Below, in pieces: positions 61,001 to 64,000 of a stretch of DNA of 64,000 bases. Numbering within the stretch: the stretch's first letter is position 1; each line of letters opens with the position of its first letter. The notes beneath the pieces were generated by a model. The model was not told the origin of the DNA and searched no databases. It saw only the letters and a program-made list of their open reading frames with translations. A program made the position numbers and the translations under genes. Source of the stretch: Zygnema cylindricum (lineage: Eukaryota > Streptophyta > Zygnematophyceae > Zygnematales > Zygnemataceae); NCBI GenBank assembly GCA_037447655.1, contig JBBHKE010000434.1, positions 49,396 to 113,395 on the forward strand, read 5' to 3'.

Positions 61001-64000
61001 ACCTCTCTCCCTTCTCTTTCTCCCTTTCCAAACTTATATTATCCTCTCCCCTCCCCCCTTTTTTCTCCATACCCAGGACCTATCCGCTCTTCTTGACGAC
61101 TCCGTGGCTTTTCTCCGTGATTGGAGGCCAGAATTTGTGGATCTCGTCCATTCAGAATGCTCCTCTCTCCTTCTCACTCTCAACAACCACTTTTTAGCTC
61201 TCGCCGATCCAAAATCAGGCTCAGAACCTCAACTATCTCTCCCTCTCATGGATACTACCACTCCTGAAAGAAGTCATGGAGGATCTCAGGGACCCTTACC
61301 GGGACTAGTTTTGCTTTTGGCTCGTCTGGCACAACATATAGAGCAGACAGCTGTTCCTAAGATTTCGGAGGTGAGTCGTTTTTTGGGCCCGTTTTACTTT
61401 TTTCGATAATGTTTTACTTTATCGGTGGTGGGAAGAGCTGATTTTACTTTTTTCTGCAGGAAAAAGTTACTTTGGTCATGGTGTGAAATAGTCAACTTAC
61501 TTTTCTTACAGGGAAAATATGTTTTGTTGTAAGTAGCCGATTTCTATTTTTTTCTCTGGAGAAGTTTGCTGTTGTTGCTATAAAAAAGATGATCTGGTAT
61601 TTTTGCAGAAATAATTCCACTTTATTTCTCACTCTTCATTCTATGAAGTAGCTGGTTCAGTCTTTTTTTCAGGAAAAAATCACTTTATTGGTGGTGTAAA
61701 ATAGTATTTTCTGTGCGGGAAACAGTATTCTTCTATAGGAGTTTTTTTTCTGTTGTTTATGCCGTCATCGTTTTGTTTCGTCTTCCGAAGGATTGTCATG
61801 CCTTATATAATTTGAATAATTTGCGGTTGTTCAAAATTTGTTCCAACGAAATAAAGTCAGGGACGATAACAAAACAAAAAAAAGCAACTTTTTTATCTAT
61901 TTTACAGGTTCTTGTTCGGAAGTTTTATGGGGGAGTATCCAGAGGTGAAGACTTAGAACCGGCGTTTGATTCAAAAAGTATTTGTAAACAGTTTCATTCA
62001 ACAGCTGAATTTTTGCTTCAACAGGTAAAAAGGTCTACTTAACCTTTTTCAAATGGGAATGATCACTCAATCATGTAATTTTCATGTAAGTTTTTGGAAT
62101 ACTACCTTTGCTTCTAAAATATCTTTGAATGTTAATTCACTTACTAAAACCGAATATATTCATTATTAAATCTATAAATTTTTAAACGAAATTTATCGTG
62201 GAGATTTGCTTTGCAGTATGTGGACCTTCAGGCTCGCAAGCTGTCGCTTATGGTTCGCAAAAGTATTGCAACACCCAACTGGCTTAAGGTCTTTCCATCT
62301 TTCCCTTTCTCTCAACCCCTTTAGAAATCCTAGGCGTGTGGAAAAGGAAGGGCAAGAGGGAGAGATGGAGGAAAGGTCAAAGCTTCAGCTGTTGTCAGGA
62401 GTGATTTTCCCCAAATTTTTACAGAGTGTAATCCGTGCTGCTCTTCTTCTCCCTTTTTCTCCCTACGCCTCTGTCCCTCTCCCTCTCTCTTCCCTCAATC
62501 TGAATAAGTTAAACTTTAATAGTCCATAGAGGGATTCTTCAAAATGTTTTCCTTTACCATGATCATTCAGCCGGTGATTATTTTAAAAATTCGGTATCTA
62601 ATGGGTCTTGTTCTTACTCTTGCCCCTCGAATGTAATGTAAATATACGAGTGTGGATTAGTCAATCTTCTTTTGCTTTCACGGATCAGAGAAAGTAGCTT
62701 TCTTTAGAGAGAGCAAATACTTCGAACAGTGGCCTTTCGTTTTGTTATTTTTTTTCTTAAATTAACTTATTCAAAATTGGGGTAAATGGGCCATTGTAGC
62801 ACAAGGAGCCGAGGGATGTTAGAATGGTTGCGGATCTTTTGCTGCAAGAGGTGAGAGACAAAAAATAAGAAAATTATAAATACAATATGAGATTACCAAA
62901 TAATGTATTTTATTCTGGAATATGTTGTTTTTGTTGTACATTGATCGCTGTCAAAACCAATAATTTTAACAGCCGGCGGGACCTTTTATCACACCATTCA
63001 TCAATATTAGAGTAACAGGGCACTTGGAGTTTTTATTATTGTGACAGAAATTTGTTTTGTTGTCCCAATATCACGATAAAAAGGTATCACCTTTGTTGGT
63101 TCCTCTAAATGAAAACCTGACTATCTTGCACAGAAAAATTTGTCTTCAACTGCTCGAGTCTGATGACTGGTGTTGTTGTGGAGGATGAACCAGAAGTTTG
63201 TTGTTAAACTAATTACAGTGGACAGTGCTTTTAAAGACTTGGAAAGCTAAACTGGTTGTTTGGGAGGCAGCTGTTATGGGATACTATACCATGTGTAGGC
63301 ATTAGAGTAAAGAAACAAAGAAGTGTCGATGTTGATTTTTATCAATTATTCTATTCGGTGTGGTTGGTATGAATGACCGTCGGCCGCTTGTGCAATAAGT
63401 GTTGGTAATACTCTATGTGGTGGTCAAAAGCGAAGAAAACAGGCAGTAAATTAATGTTTTGAACTCTAACAGCGATTTATGGTGCACTCCCATTTGCTGA
63501 CGTGGTGGATTATTTGACTTTGCTGACGTGGCATACTACTGGTTTTGCTGAGGTGGCAGGTGGACGCCATGCAAGATGACGTGGAGCAGCTGCTGCCACC
63601 TGGCGCTGACCGGTCATTGACGTACCGCCATGCCAAAAACCCCAAGGAGGGAGGGGGGGCACGTGGGAAAAACGCGGTGGGGGGAGAGGGAAGTCGAGGA
63701 GGAGAAGTGAGAGCGACTTCTCGAGTGAGAAGTCGTCTTCTGGAGAGAGATGTGGCAAAACTTTTTACACAAAGAGTGGAGCTTTTTACAAAACTGGAGT
63801 TCACGCAGGTGAGAAAATTGTCGATTTCGTTACTAAAATGTTACGTGGAACATGAGTTTTTCTAAACTTCATTAAGTTTTTCGAAAATTAACATGAATTG
63901 TTTTCAGGAGAAGTACACAAAAGTGAGAGACCCAGAGAGTCAAAGTAAAAAGAGAGCGAGTGAAAAAGAGAACGGTATCCCGGGAGAGATAACGGGAGAG
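49422..64000 (+). CDS. VPS51: VPS51, GARP/EARP tethering complex subunit (right end beyond window)
   Basis: Exons in phase: 49422-49643, 50273-50412, 53079-53133, 53807-53914, 54751-54849, 55858-55935, 56755-56832, 57387-57461, 57913-58013, 58518-58597, 58842-58885, then a gap, then 60368-60495, 61077-61370, 61908-62024, 62217-62288, 62800-62850, 63560-63808, 63908-64000 (open). VPS51 tethers endosome-derived vesicles at the Golgi. Family segments: [11 protein letters not shown] and FDADRHV near the N-terminus, [79 protein letters not shown] followed by [10 protein letters not shown], and [20 protein letters not shown]. The ATG at 49422 precedes [11 protein letters not shown]. The intron after 50412 has a GC donor. 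Between 58886 and 60367 at least one exon is missing from the model, since the next exon needs a phase change. Exon 11 (58842-58885) and the start of the exon at 60368 are less certain. Confidence 0.92.
49662..49740. repeat. CT microsatellite after a donor
   Basis: CTCTCC units beginning about 20 bases inside the first VPS51 intron. Confidence 0.85.
50413..53078. other. Long VPS51 intron 2
   Basis: 2,666 bases, GC-AG. The part from about 50,580 to 52,760 looks like decayed unique or element DNA, but I recognise no frame in it. A single end of the miniature transposon family (GCGATTCACAGTGTAG) lies at about 50,218, in the preceding intron. Confidence 0.5.
53141..53230. repeat. GA/GGGA tract after a donor
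   Basis: Purine tract that starts within 10 bases of the donor at 53134 in VPS51. Confidence 0.75.
54868..55110. repeat. CT-rich tract after a donor
   Basis: About 240 bases of CTCTTCC/CCCTCTC sequence starting about 20 bases after the VPS51 donor at 54850. Confidence 0.8.
55330..55353. repeat. AT dinucleotide repeat
   Basis: Twelve AT units in a VPS51 intron. Confidence 0.9.
55396..55595. repeat. GA/GGGA microsatellite
   Basis: 200-base purine tract grading from GACAGAGAGA to GGGGAGG units, in the same VPS51 intron as the CT-rich tract at 54868. Confidence 0.9.
57821..57867 (+). pseudogene. Duplicated acceptor and exon start in VPS51 (decoy exon)
   Basis: CCCCCAG|GATTTCATTGAGGTGTTTGA at 57821 repeats the real exon start CCCCAG|GATTTTATAGACGAGTTTG at 57913, 92 bases away. 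A GTAAAT follows the decoy, so a 46-base exon could be spliced in, but it is not a multiple of three and would shift the frame. Confidence 0.65.
58030..58310. repeat. GA microsatellite after a donor
   Basis: Interrupted GAGAGA/GGAGGAAGG tract starting about 10 bases after the VPS51 donor at 58014. Confidence 0.85.
58612..58765. repeat. CTCTAC hexanucleotide repeat after a donor
   Basis: About 25 CTCTAC-type units beginning some 15 bases after the VPS51 donor GTAAGG at 58598. It is the only repeat here with this unit. Confidence 0.9.
58886..60367. other. VPS51 gap with an unassigned open stretch
   Basis: No VPS51 homology recognised. A possible exon, 59308-59451 (AATCAG|GCTGCG to ACACAG|GTGACG, both phase 0), is open and reads [20 protein letters not shown] onward; its identity is unknown. 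It does not by itself supply the phase change needed for the exon at 60368. A CT tract lies at 59640-59760. Confidence 0.35.
60500..61070. repeat. CT-rich intron of VPS51
   Basis: Almost the whole intron between 60496 and 61076 is pyrimidine-rich CTCTCC and CTTTCC sequence, from just after the donor to the acceptor. Confidence 0.85.
63495..63560. repeat. TTTGCTGACGTGG near-repeats spanning an acceptor
   Basis: Three imperfect copies of TTTGCTGACGTGG at about 63495, 63520 and 63544; the third includes the VPS51 acceptor GTGGCAG|GTGG. A single end of the miniature transposon family lies just upstream (about 63471-63486). Confidence 0.6.

Noticed and set aside
1-64000. CRISPR arrays, bacterial operons or ribosome-binding sites
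   Set aside because: The window is eukaryotic with spliced genes. The regular repeats present are microsatellites without unique spacers.

Overview
The window looks like nuclear DNA of a green plant of the streptophyte lineage (a charophyte alga or an early-diverging land plant), though I cannot name the species. It is AT-rich, and most genes are split into many short exons with introns from under 100 bases to 2.7 kb. It carries a plant-type boron exporter, a plant-like VPS51, a tubulin cofactor A and a CASP-like MARVEL protein, together with a Ty1/copia retrotransposon primed by initiator Met-tRNA. GA/CT microsatellites are very frequent. All exon models were assembled by eye from splice sites, reading phase and remembered family sequence; no search was run.

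Layout. 1-313: a CT-tract intron end and one exon resembling the FAT region of DNA-PKcs. 314-4131: intergenic, with a dispersed repeat, microsatellites and a decayed miniature transposon. 4132-5538 (minus): an intronless alanine-glyoxylate aminotransferase-like gene. 5539-9641: intergenic, with two miniature transposons. 9642-18030: a nest of elements in which a 6.1-kb copia element (9761-15837, perfect 5-bp target duplication) sits inside an older relic that resembles the end of a LINE coding region; a second copy of the relic follows. 18031-21764: no gene recognised; holds a tandem repeat and an inverted copy of the first dispersed repeat. 21765-28839 (minus): nine exons of a muscleblind-like protein with five CCCH fingers, 3' end not found. 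31106-32683 (plus): a four-exon CASP-like protein. 34828-43815 (minus): a boron transporter of 12 firm exons plus a doubtful last one. 45332-48666 (minus): tubulin-folding cofactor A, three exons. 49422-64000 (plus): VPS51, at least 18 exons, running off the right edge with one internal gap in the model.

The genes are unrelated housekeeping or transport genes and do not form a pathway. Two pairs are head to head (muscleblind-like/CASP-like and cofactor A/VPS51). Clusters of GTAC motifs lie close upstream of several gene starts. Many introns start with a GA/CT tract immediately after the donor site. A family of TA-flanked miniature transposons with ends like CACCGTGTATCGTTATTAGC is scattered through the intergenic DNA and introns.

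The most unusual items are the muscleblind-like gene, the aminotransferase (closer to the animal/bacterial type than to the usual plant enzyme), the isolated DNA-PKcs-like exon, the GTAC clusters and the donor-hugging microsatellites.
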